Assembly (NCBI GenBank): GCA_034440355.1
Contig: JAWXBY010000115.1
Span: 1-40,529 of the forward strand
Direction: 5' to 3'
From: SZUA-430 sp034440355
GTDB taxonomy: Bacteria; Pseudomonadota; Alphaproteobacteria; Micropepsales; Micropepsaceae
Length of the DNA: 40,529 nt
Below are positions 24,105 through 30,857 of the stretch, in pieces. The stretch's first letter is position 1. Every line of letters starts with the position of its first letter. The notes beneath the pieces were generated by a model. It was not told the DNA's origin. It made no database searches and worked only from the letters and a program-made list of their open reading frames with translations. The position numbers and the translations under genes were made by a program.

Positions 24105-24422
24105 ATGTTCGACTGGCTGACGTGGGAGCATATTTGGATTCTGATCGGCTTTGGCGGTCAGGCGCTTTTCATGTCGCGCTTCGTCGTCCAGTGGTGGGCG
24201 AGCGAGAAAGCCGGGCGCAGCGTGGTTCCCGTGGCGTTTTGGTACTTCAGCGTCGGCGGCGGGATCGTTCTCCTTATATATGCGATCTATCAGCGAGATC
24301 CGGTCTTTATCTCGGGTCAGGCGTTGGGTTTGATTGTATACGCCCGCAACCTGTACCTCATATTCGCTGAACGTTCCTCTGCCGGACGCGAAGACGGCGG
24401 CAGCCCCCCTGCCACAAAATAG
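24105..24422 (+). CDS. Lipid A biosynthesis N-terminal (LAB_N) domain membrane protein
   Basis: This 105-aa protein has three membrane spans: WEHIWILIGFGGQALFMSRFVVQWW, the middle VVPVAFWYFSVGGGIVLLIYAIY, and DPVFISGQALGLIVYARNLYLIF. The RFVVQWWASEKAGRSVVPVAFWYFS block with its aromatic residues and GQ...YARNL are LAB_N hallmarks. In proteobacteria LAB_N proteins accompany GT2 and GT39 enzymes of lipid A or core glycosylation; the biochemical role of the domain is still unclear. ATG 24105 follows GAGGCGGCG, directly after the GT2 gene, so they form one transcript. Confidence 0.93.
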   Translation: MFDWLTWEHIWILIGFGGQALFMSRFVVQWWASEKAGRSVVPVAFWYFSVGGGIVLLIYAIYQRDPVFISGQALGLIVYARNLYLIFAERSSAGREDGGSPPATK

Positions 24423-24519
24423 CCACGGATTCTCCGGACCTTGGCCGTGCTTACCGGGGCTGGTAAGCTTGGATCATCATCCGCCCGTGGGGCGCTCAAC
24501 CGGAAGTCATGAGGATTCT

Positions 24520-24969
24520 ATGGGTAGGTCGTTGTCGGCGCTGAACGTCATTCCGCTCTTGGTGTTCCCGCTGCTTGTTTACAATTTCGTCGTGTTCACC
24601 GTTGCGCCGCGTGGGCTTGAGACCGGCCCGTGGATGCACGATGCGATCTTCTCGGTCAGCATGTTTTCCGGCGACGTTTGGGGCGTGTCCTTTGCCGACA
24701 TCTTCATGGGGATGAGCCTGCTGCTGCTGTTCGTCGAAGTTGTGAAGGCGACGCGCACGGATGCGATGTCGATCGTCAATCACGGGCTGTCGATGCTGCT
24801 CACCGTCGTGTGCATCATACAGTTCCTGACAGTGCAGGGTTTCTCGAATTCGGTGTTCTTCATGCTGACGCTGATGTCGTGCCTCGACGTCGTCGCCGGC
24901 TTTACAGTCACGATCGTGGCGGCCAAACGCGACTTCGGCGGATCGCCGGGCATCGTCGGCACGCACTGA
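24520..24969 (+). CDS. Four-span inner-membrane protein, unknown function
   Basis: This 149-aa protein starts at ATG 24520 (GAGG 6 bases upstream) and has four hydrophobic helices: LNVIPLLVFPLLVYNFVVFTV, ADIFMGMSLLLLFVEVV, LSMLLTVVCIIQFLTV and FFMLTLMSCLDVVAGFTVTIVA. The loop after the first span is RGLETGPWMHDAIFSVSMFSGDVWG. I recognise the style of a conserved alphaproteobacterial hypothetical protein but cannot name a characterised family. It follows the LAB_N gene by 97 bases and could belong to the same transcript. It ends at the hairpin terminator 24995-25030. Confidence 0.82.
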   Translation: MGRSLSALNVIPLLVFPLLVYNFVVFTVAPRGLETGPWMHDAIFSVSMFSGDVWGVSFADIFMGMSLLLLFVEVVKATRTDAMSIVNHGLSMLLTVVCIIQFLTVQGFSNSVFFMLTLMSCLDVVAGFTVTIVAAKRDFGGSPGIVGTH

Positions 24970-24994
24970 TCCGACTTCGCGACTGTTGATCGAG

Positions 24995-25030
24995 ATGGCG
25001 CGTCCCTTCGCAGGGCGCGCCATTTTCTTT
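24995..25030 (+). terminator. Rho-independent terminator
   Basis: A 12-bp stem with one bulged base (24995-25007 with 25012-25023) has a 4-base loop and is followed by TTTCTTT. It lies 25 bases after the four-span membrane gene. Its T tract touches the stop codon of the convergent 51-aa gene. Confidence 0.8.
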
Positions 25031-25184
25031 ACATGAACAGGAAGAAGACGAAGGTCACGACGACGGCGCCGTCGAAAAACTTGCGCCACATCGGATCGAC
25101 GTAGCGGCGACGGCGGCGCGGCCGCATTTCGGTCTTGAGCACGAGCTGCGCGAAACGCATTTCACCCAAAGTCGGCGTGGCCAT
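25029..25184 (-). CDS. 51-aa tail-anchored membrane protein, unknown function
   Basis: This short gene (51 codons plus TAA) has ATG 25184 preceded by AAAGAGGG. The protein has a cytoplasmic N-terminal half with a strongly basic patch (KTEMRPRRRRRYVDP). A C-terminal hydrophobic helix of about 13-15 residues (DGAVVVTFVFFLFM) ends exactly at the stop. This is the layout of a C-tail-anchored protein with positive-inside topology. It follows the Rieske oxygenase gene by 98 bases on the same strand. I do not know the family. Codon use is normal for the window, which supports coding. Confidence 0.68.
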   Translation of the reverse strand: MATPTLGEMRFAQLVLKTEMRPRRRRRYVDPMWRKFFDGAVVVTFVFFLFM

Positions 25185-25282
25185 GCGAGTGATCCCTCTT
25201 TGGGCGGCGTCGTGCCCAAACGGGACACGCGCGGCCTCTCAGAGGTCGATGTCGCAAAGGGTGTGCCCGGCTTGTTGTGCCG

Positions 25283-26338
25283 TTAACTACGCCAGCGCAG
25301 GGTCGTTTCGGGGACCGGGTTTGTGAACGGACGCTTCGCGGCGGCGGAGTCGGCCCATTCTTTCTTGAGCTTGTGATACCAGATCGCCGGCACGTCGGCG
25401 TCTTGGATCAACATGAGGCGCGGGTTGAACTTCAGGCCCTCCTGCTGAAGCGTGACCATGTTGCGGTCTTGGCCCAGAAAGACGCGCGCGATGTGCTGGG
25501 CGATCGGCTTAAACGGCGCGATCCAGCCGATGTTCCAGAAGAAGGTCTGCGTGACCTCCGTCTCGTTTTCGGTCAGCGGCGTGCAGGTCGTGAGGCCCAC
25601 GACTTCGTTGCGGCCGGCCTTGATGTGTTCGACGCGCGTGCCGGGCAGTTCGAAGGTGATTTCGGTCGTGATGTCGCCGCCGAGGAGCTTGTAGAGCGTC
25701 GAGTTGCTCGACGGCTTGTGCGAGACCATCGTGAAGCCCAGATGCGAGGGCGCGTATTTCTTGGCCTTGGCGTGAATCGACTTCTTCGAACGCCACCACC
25801 AGGCTTTGTGTACGAAGGGGCCGTGGGCCGGGTCCATCAGGCCGATGACGGCGTGGTCGATGGCGCAAGGAAACAGCTGACTTTCGATCAAGGTCGGCAT
25901 CGCTGCCGGCGTCAGCGGGAGTTCGGGGGCGGGCGTTGCCGGTTCGCGCGTCTGCGCGTCTTCGGCCATGTAGATCCAGATCAGGCCGTTGCGCTCGACC
26001 AGCGGATATTTGCGCACGCTGATCTTCGACGGTTCGACGCCTTCTTCGCCGACGAGCGAGGGAATGTGCGAACACTGGCCCGACGGTTTGAAGCGCCAGC
26101 CGTGGTAGGGGCACTCGACGGTGCCTTCCAGAATCTTGCCTTTCGACAGCGGTACGCCGCGGTGGGGGCAGAGGTCGCGCAATGCGAAAGCTTCGCCGCT
26201 TTCGGTGCGGCCGAAGACGATGGGTTCGCCGAGCAGCGTCTTGTGTTGCAGGCGGCCGACCTTCAGCGCGCGGCTGTGCAGCGCGAAATACCAGATATTT
26301 CGCAGGAAAAGCGGTGTCTTGACGTCTTGAAGGCCCAT
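25283..26338 (-). CDS. Rieske non-heme iron oxygenase, alpha subunit type
   Basis: This 351-aa aromatic-ring-hydroxylating-type oxygenase has an N-terminal Rieske domain with CPHRG (C57, H59) and CPYHGWRF (C76, H79). The C-terminal catalytic domain carries the mononuclear iron motif in DHAVIGLMDPAHGPFVH, with two histidines spaced as in the family. Close relatives include vanillate demethylase-like and steroid/choline-type Rieske oxygenases; the substrate cannot be read. No reductase gene is adjacent. ATG 26338 is favoured over TTG 26359. It is divergent from the enoyl-CoA hydratase gene across 93 bases. Confidence 0.92.
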   Translation of the reverse strand: MGLQDVKTPLFLRNIWYFALHSRALKVGRLQHKTLLGEPIVFGRTESGEAFALRDLCPHRGVPLSKGKILEGTVECPYHGWRFKPSGQCSHIPSLVGEEGVEPSKISVRKYPLVERNGLIWIYMAEDAQTREPATPAPELPLTPAAMPTLIESQLFPCAIDHAVIGLMDPAHGPFVHKAWWWRSKKSIHAKAKKYAPSHLGFTMVSHKPSSNSTLYKLLGGDITTEITFELPGTRVEHIKAGRNEVVGLTTCTPLTENETEVTQTFFWNIGWIAPFKPIAQHIARVFLGQDRNMVTLQQEGLKFNPRLMLIQDADVPAIWYHKLKKEWADSAAAKRPFTNPVPETTLRWRS

Positions 26339-26431
26339 GATGCGCGGGCACAATGCCAAAGCGCGCTGCTTCCTGCAAAGGCGGCAAATCGCGCTACAGT
26401 GAACGGCGTCGACGCGTCCTCAGGAACAGCC

Positions 26432-27235
26432 ATGACACAGCCCGATCTTGCCCATTTGACCTATGACCTTCGCGATCACGTGGCGGTCGTGACTTTGAAC
26501 CGGCCGGAGGTGCGCAATGCGCTTAACGCGCGGGCTTATGCGGATCTTGAGACCGTGTTCCGGCATGTCCAGAGCGACAACGAGGTGCGCGCGGTCGTGA
26601 TAACCGGCGCCGATCCGGCTTTCTGCTCCGGCGAAGACGTCAAGCAGATGATGACGGGGCCGCAACGCGAGCAATCGCAGGCTCGGCTGACGTCGGTTCG
26701 CCCGCGTCTGACGCCGGCGGCGGCAGCCGTGATCGATTGCGACCGGCCGATCATCGCGGCGGTGAACGGCGTCGCGGTCGGGTGGGGGATGGAACTCAGT
26801 CTGTTCGCCGACATTCGCATTGCGTCGGAGCGCGCGCAGTTCGGCGAGATTTTCATCAAGCGCGGGCTGGTGACCGATGCGGGCGGGATGATGATTTTGC
26901 CGCGTTTGGTGGGACCGGCGAAGGCGGCGGAGCTGTTGTTCACCGGCGACGTGATCGATGCGCGCGAGGCGGAGCGCATCGGACTTGTGACGAAGGTCGT
27001 TTCACATGGCGAGCTGATGGAGACGGCGCTCGGCTTGGCGGCGCGGATCGCGGCCAATCCGCCGCTGGCGCTGCGGTATATGAAGGAAGGTCTGCGCCGC
27101 GCGTCCGCGCGCGACGTGCATGAGTTCGGCAGTTGGGTGTCGGGTGCGCTGGGGCGGTTGTTCCAGACCGAGGATCATCGCGAAGGCGTCGCGAGCTTTC
27201 TCGAGAAGCGCGCGCCGCAGTTCAAGGGGCGCTAG
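26432..27235 (+). CDS. Enoyl-CoA hydratase/isomerase family protein
   Basis: This 267-aa crotonase-fold enzyme acts on acyl-CoA thioesters. Family segments are VAVVTLNRPEVRNALNARAYADL, AVVITGADPAFCSGEDVKQM (first oxyanion-hole strand), IIAAVNGVAVGWGMELSLFADIRIAS (second oxyanion hole), AQFGEIFIKRGLVTDAGGMMILPRLVG and AERIGLVTKVV. The EIFIKRGL glutamate sits at the first catalytic position. The exact reaction (hydratase, isomerase or other) is open. ATG 26432 follows CAGGAACAGCC. The long frame extending left to 25277 is the antisense of the oxygenase gene. A HTH gene follows 3 bases on. Confidence 0.94.
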   Translation: MTQPDLAHLTYDLRDHVAVVTLNRPEVRNALNARAYADLETVFRHVQSDNEVRAVVITGADPAFCSGEDVKQMMTGPQREQSQARLTSVRPRLTPAAAAVIDCDRPIIAAVNGVAVGWGMELSLFADIRIASERAQFGEIFIKRGLVTDAGGMMILPRLVGPAKAAELLFTGDVIDAREAERIGLVTKVVSHGELMETALGLAARIAANPPLALRYMKEGLRRASARDVHEFGSWVSGALGRLFQTEDHREGVASFLEKRAPQFKGR

Positions 27236-27238
27236 AGG

Positions 27239-27574
27239 ATGGCTTTGTTTTTCGATCAAGCTTGGTTCGATGCGCAGCTCAAGGCTGTCGGCGCGACGCG
27301 CGACGAGGTCGCCAAGCAACTCAAACTATCAAGCGAGCAAGTCGCCGAGCTTTGGAAGGATCAGCGCGAATTGCGCGCGGCCGAGGTCGCGGCGTTGGCG
27401 CGGCTGCTTCATGTCGGCGCGGCGGAAGTCGCCAAGCGTGCTGGGATCTCGACGCCTGTGCCGGAGGAGAGCAGTGACGTTTCGCAACGGCTTTCGGAGA
27501 TGAACGAAAGGTTGACGCGGATCGAGCGGATGATCGTCGAACTCAAGACCTTGATCCTGACGCCGCGATCCTAG
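27239..27574 (+). CDS. Helix-turn-helix protein with C-terminal coiled coil
   Basis: This 111-aa protein has an N-terminal four-helix, Xre/Cro-like region in which VGATRDEVAKQLKLSSEQVAELWKDQRELRAAEVAALARLL reads as helix-turn-helix. After a linker (STPVPEESS) comes a C-terminal coiled coil, VSQRLSEMNERLTRIERMIVELKTLI, likely for dimerisation. It is probably cytoplasmic. It is coupled to the enoyl-CoA hydratase gene (3-base gap), so it may regulate acyl-CoA metabolism or may simply be co-transcribed. DNA binding has not been shown for this type. Its stop interlocks with the convergent gene at CTAG (27571-27574). Confidence 0.8.
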   Translation: MALFFDQAWFDAQLKAVGATRDEVAKQLKLSSEQVAELWKDQRELRAAEVAALARLLHVGAAEVAKRAGISTPVPEESSDVSQRLSEMNERLTRIERMIVELKTLILTPRS

Positions 27575-27897
27575 AGCGACGTGACCGCGACCTTCGGCAG
27601 TTGGTAAGCCAGCGCGTCGATGGCGGCGTAGGCTTTGGCGGCGTCGCGGCTGTCGGGTTCGGCTTGTTCGTATTGCGCGAGGACTTGGGTCACGAAGGTG
27701 GCGACGGGCAGGCGCGCATGAACGACGGCGGGGCTTGCGGGAGCGTCGGAAGAACGGCGCGCCGGCCGCAACTCCTCAACCGCCGGCCGCGCTCCCCAAG
27801 CCTCAGAACGGGAGGTGGCTGCGGCCGGCGCTATTCGACGCGTGCCGTAATACGCCGTACGCGTCGAAATGGGACAGTTTGTGCTTACGCTCAGCAT
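27571..27897 (-). CDS. Hypothetical protein with a short C-terminal domain
   Basis: This open frame of 108 aa starts at ATG 27897 (AGGGCG upstream) and ends in a stop interlocked with the HTH gene. The first 55 residues are low-complexity, rich in Ala, Arg and Ser. The last 45 (LPVATFVTQVLAQYEQAEPDSRDAAKAYAAIDALAYQLPKVAV) look like a real two-helix domain. The true start could be internal. I do not recognise a family. It may be a small cytoplasmic protein; there is no signal peptide or membrane helix. Confidence 0.55.
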   Translation of the reverse strand: MLSVSTNCPISTRTAYYGTRRIAPAAATSRSEAWGARPAVEELRPARRSSDAPASPAVVHARLPVATFVTQVLAQYEQAEPDSRDAAKAYAAIDALAYQLPKVAVTSL

Positions 27898-28095
27898 CGC
27901 CCTGCGGAACTACGCAGCGGACATGCCATTCTTGGTGCGACTTTCTTAAGGGTAACCGCGCGTCCGCCATACCAAGCTGGCGCTCATGTCAGGGCCATTT
28001 TCGCTTTTCTTAAATGTTGCGCCGCTACAGTCCGTGTTGCGCTAGCGAGAAAAAGGGCGAAGTCCCTCCGCACGCTTACTTAGTGGGGCACCCCC

Positions 28096-29796
28096 TTGAA
28101 CGTGTTCAGCCGTCGCCAAGCAGCACCGCTGCAGAAACTTGCTGAACTCAGCGAAGGCGAGAGATTGCGTCTCGCGCTCGCGGCTTCGGGAGACGTGGTC
28201 TACGAGTGGACGCCGAGCGATGGGCGGATCTTGTGGTCGAGCGATCCGAGCGCGCATCTGGGTCAAGGCGATCTGTCGATTTACGAGAGCGACAAGGGCT
28301 ATCACGGGCTGATCGAGGATTCGGCGGCCGAAGCGCGGCTTCGTCTCGTGTTGTCGCCGCCGGCGGAAGGGCATCCGTTCCATTTCGAGTATGCGCTGAA
28401 GTCTCCGGGTGCGCCGGTTTGGGTTGAAGATTGCGGCGTGTGTCTGCCGGGTCCGAGCGGACAGGCGGAGCGCGTCATCGGCACCGTGCGCAACATCACG
28501 GAACGCAAGCTGCGCGAGGAAACGCTCGCGTGGGCGGCGAGCTATGATGAGATGACGGGGCATCTCAACCGTTTGCGTTTGCGCGAGCAGTTGGCGCAGC
28601 ATCTCGAACAAGTTCCGACGGCCGAGCGCAAGCCGGCAGCGTATTTCGTCGCCGCCATCGACGACTTGGCGGTGATCAACGAGACCTACGGCTTCGATAC
28701 CGCCGACGAAGTGATCGTCGCGATCGGGCGCCGCTTGGCGGAGGTTGCTGGGCCGAACTCCGTGATCGGGCGCACGGCCGGCAACAAATTCGGTTTGATC
28801 GTACCGGGCTGCACGGCGACGCAGATTTCCGAACGCGCGGCCGCGTTCCGTACGGCGGCGCGCTCGCGTGTGATCCCGTCGCGCAATGGGGCGGTTTCAG
28901 TCACAGTTTCGGTGGGCGCCATCGCGCTGCCGCAGGACGCGCGCAATAGCCAGGAAGCGATGGCGCGCGCGGAAGAAGCGCTCGACCGCGCCAAGGCGCA
29001 TGGGCGCGACAACTTTGCCGCGTATGCCCACTCGCCGCAACGCGAGTCGCTGCGCAAGCGAACGGTTCAGATCGGCGATCAGATCGTGACCGCTATGGCG
29101 GAGAACCGTATCGTGCTCGCCTATCAGGCGATCGTCGACGCGAAGACCAATCAAGCGAACATGCATGAGTGTCTGGTGCGCATCGCGCGGCCGGACGGGC
29201 AGATCATCGGGGCCGGCGACTTCGTTCCCGTCGCCGAGCAGTTGGGTTTGATCCGTCAACTCGACCGGCGCGTGTTGGAGCTCACCGTCGCGGCGCTGAT
29301 GAAGCATCGCGGAGCGTGCTTGTCGCTCAACGTGTCGGGCATGACGGCGAGCGATCGGCCGACGCTGGAAGCCTTCGTCTCCTACATCGAGGCGCATGCC
29401 GACGTGGCGCCGCGCATGATCGTGGAATTGACCGAGACGGCCGCGCTGATCGACATCGAAGAAAGCATGCGCTTCGTCAGCCGCGTTCGCGCGCTCGGGG
29501 CGAAGGTTGCGATCGACGATTTCGGCGCCGGCTATACGTCGTTCCGCAATCTGCAGTCGCTGAAGGTCGACATGGTGAAGGTCGACGGCACGTTCGTCAA
29601 AGGTTTGGCCGACAGCCGCGACAATCAGATCTTCGTGCGTACGCTGGTCGACCTCGCCAAGAACTTCAATTTGTCGACCGTCGCCGAGTGGGTCTCGGAT
29701 GCGCGTGAGGCGGACATTCTGCGCGCTTTCGGCGTCGACTATCTGCAGGGCTTCTATTTCGGCAAGCCCGAGATCAAAGAGCCTTGGACGGCGTAA
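28096..29796 (+). CDS. PAS-GGDEF-EAL protein with degenerate active sites
   Basis: This 566-aa signalling protein has a PAS domain (residues about 20-137, ending GTVRNITERK), a GGDEF-like domain (about 150-310) and an EAL-like domain (about 325-560). The GGDEF motif reads AGNKF (228-232), so cyclase activity is unlikely. The EAL motif reads ECL (358-360), and the usual AEGVE is AEWVS (530-534). Other EAL-domain elements remain: SLNVSG, VELTETAALID, IDDFGAGYTSFRNL and KVDGTFVK. It may bind c-di-GMP or act as a protein-interaction module rather than as an enzyme. There is no membrane segment. The start is TTG 28096; GTG 28102 is an alternative. Confidence 0.9.
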   Translation: MNVFSRRQAAPLQKLAELSEGERLRLALAASGDVVYEWTPSDGRILWSSDPSAHLGQGDLSIYESDKGYHGLIEDSAAEARLRLVLSPPAEGHPFHFEYALKSPGAPVWVEDCGVCLPGPSGQAERVIGTVRNITERKLREETLAWAASYDEMTGHLNRLRLREQLAQHLEQVPTAERKPAAYFVAAIDDLAVINETYGFDTADEVIVAIGRRLAEVAGPNSVIGRTAGNKFGLIVPGCTATQISERAAAFRTAARSRVIPSRNGAVSVTVSVGAIALPQDARNSQEAMARAEEALDRAKAHGRDNFAAYAHSPQRESLRKRTVQIGDQIVTAMAENRIVLAYQAIVDAKTNQANMHECLVRIARPDGQIIGAGDFVPVAEQLGLIRQLDRRVLELTVAALMKHRGACLSLNVSGMTASDRPTLEAFVSYIEAHADVAPRMIVELTETAALIDIEESMRFVSRVRALGAKVAIDDFGAGYTSFRNLQSLKVDMVKVDGTFVKGLADSRDNQIFVRTLVDLAKNFNLSTVAEWVSDAREADILRAFGVDYLQGFYFGKPEIKEPWTA

Positions 29797-29877
29797 GCGC
29801 CGAGACATCACGCCGCACAAGCGACAGGTGCGTTTCGCGCCGCCGCGGCCTACATCCTGGGCGACCAGGAGCGTTAC

Positions 29878-30255
29878 ATGACGGCCCAGTTTCAGCAGCG
29901 ATCGATCTTGGCCGGACTTCAGCGCGGGGCGTTGGGCCGGTGTCCGCATTGTGGCGACGGGCGGTTGTTTTCGTCTTACCTCAAGGTCGCGCCGACGTGT
30001 TCGGCTTGCGGGCATGAGATCGGGCTTTATCGCGCCGATGACGGGCCGGCTTATTTCACGATCCTGATCGTCGGGCATCTGGTCGTTGCGCCGCTGCTGT
30101 TTCTCGAGTTCGTGCGGACATGGCCGGTGATTTGGGTGATGGCGATCCTTATTCCGACGATCGTCATCCTGGCGCTGGTTCTGCTGCCGCGGGTGAAGGG
30201 CGCTTTTGTCGGCGTGCAATGGGCCGTCGGCGACCGTTCCGGACGCTTACCCTGA
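29878..30255 (+). CDS. DUF983 membrane protein
   Basis: This 125-aa protein has an N-terminal zinc-ribbon-like part with CPHCG (residues 22-26) and CSACG (41-45), then two membrane spans (FTILIVGHLVVAPLLFLEFV and VIWVMAILIPTIVILALVLLP). The tail PRVKGAFVGVQWAV is typical of DUF983, a family common in alphaproteobacteria with no assigned function. ATG 29878 has CAGGAG seven bases upstream. It lies 81 bases after the GGDEF-EAL gene and converges on the pentapeptide-repeat gene with 6 bases between. Confidence 0.93.
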   Translation: MTAQFQQRSILAGLQRGALGRCPHCGDGRLFSSYLKVAPTCSACGHEIGLYRADDGPAYFTILIVGHLVVAPLLFLEFVRTWPVIWVMAILIPTIVILALVLLPRVKGAFVGVQWAVGDRSGRLP

Positions 30256-30261
30256 CGTCAC

Positions 30262-30810
30262 TCAGTACGGGCAGCGCGGCGTCTCGATGCCTGCGGGCAG
30301 AAGGGTCGACGCGTCGCCGCAGGCGGTGCGCAATTGCGCCTGCGTGAGGCCGATGACGTTTCTCATGTCGACGCCTTGCAGCTGCGCGCCGATCATCTTG
30401 GCGCCGGTGAAGTTCGCGCCGTCGAGCTTGCCGCCCGCGAACCACGCCCAGTTAAACCAGGCATTTGAGAAATCCGCGTTGCGCATGTCGGCGCCCTGAA
30501 GCTGCGAGCCCGAGAAGTTCGTGTAGGTGAAGGTGCCGTTCGACAGGTTCGCGTTGTTGAGCTGGGTGCCGCCCATGTTCGCGCCGTCGAATTTCGCGCC
30601 CGACAAGTTCGCCTCGATCATGTTGGCGAGCTGGAAGAAGCCGTTGCGCAGGTCGGCGCCCGACAGATCGCAGCGCACGCATTCGGGAATCTGCTTGGTG
30701 TTCTTGGCGCGCGCGATGTCTTTCTTGTTCGCGGCCTCGGCGCCGCCGGCGAGAGTTGCGGCCACAAGCATGACGGCAATGGTGACGCGTGTACGAATTC
30801 GGAATGCCAT
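30262..30810 (-). CDS. Secreted pentapeptide-repeat protein
   Basis: This 182-aa protein has a Sec signal peptide (MAFRIRTRVTIAVMLVAATL, cleavage likely after AGGAEA). About 18-20 pentapeptide repeats of the A(D/N)LXX kind then run from about residue 45 to 160 (CDLSGADLRNG, ANLSGAKFDGAN, ANFTGAKMIGAQLQG). They should fold into a right-handed quadrilateral beta-helix. Cysteines lie near both ends (ECVRC; ACGDAS and RCPY) and may form disulfides in the periplasm. The function is unknown. ATG 30810 gives the signal peptide; the frame to 31242 is antisense noise. Confidence 0.9.
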   Translation of the reverse strand: MAFRIRTRVTIAVMLVAATLAGGAEAANKKDIARAKNTKQIPECVRCDLSGADLRNGFFQLANMIEANLSGAKFDGANMGGTQLNNANLSNGTFTYTNFSGSQLQGADMRNADFSNAWFNWAWFAGGKLDGANFTGAKMIGAQLQGVDMRNVIGLTQAQLRTACGDASTLLPAGIETPRCPY

Positions 30811-30857
30811 GGCGCTCGCCCGCTGTTTCTGCGGCTCTCTTTGGCAGCCGAAGGTGT

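Noticed and set aside
25277..26431. N-terminal extension of the enoyl-CoA hydratase frame
   Set aside because: This stretch is the reverse strand of the Rieske oxygenase gene. The hydratase begins at ATG 26432 with a ribosome-binding site.
28897..30219. 440-codon minus-strand frame
   Set aside because: It is antisense to the GGDEF-EAL and DUF983 genes, with a His/Arg/Asp-rich shadow sequence.
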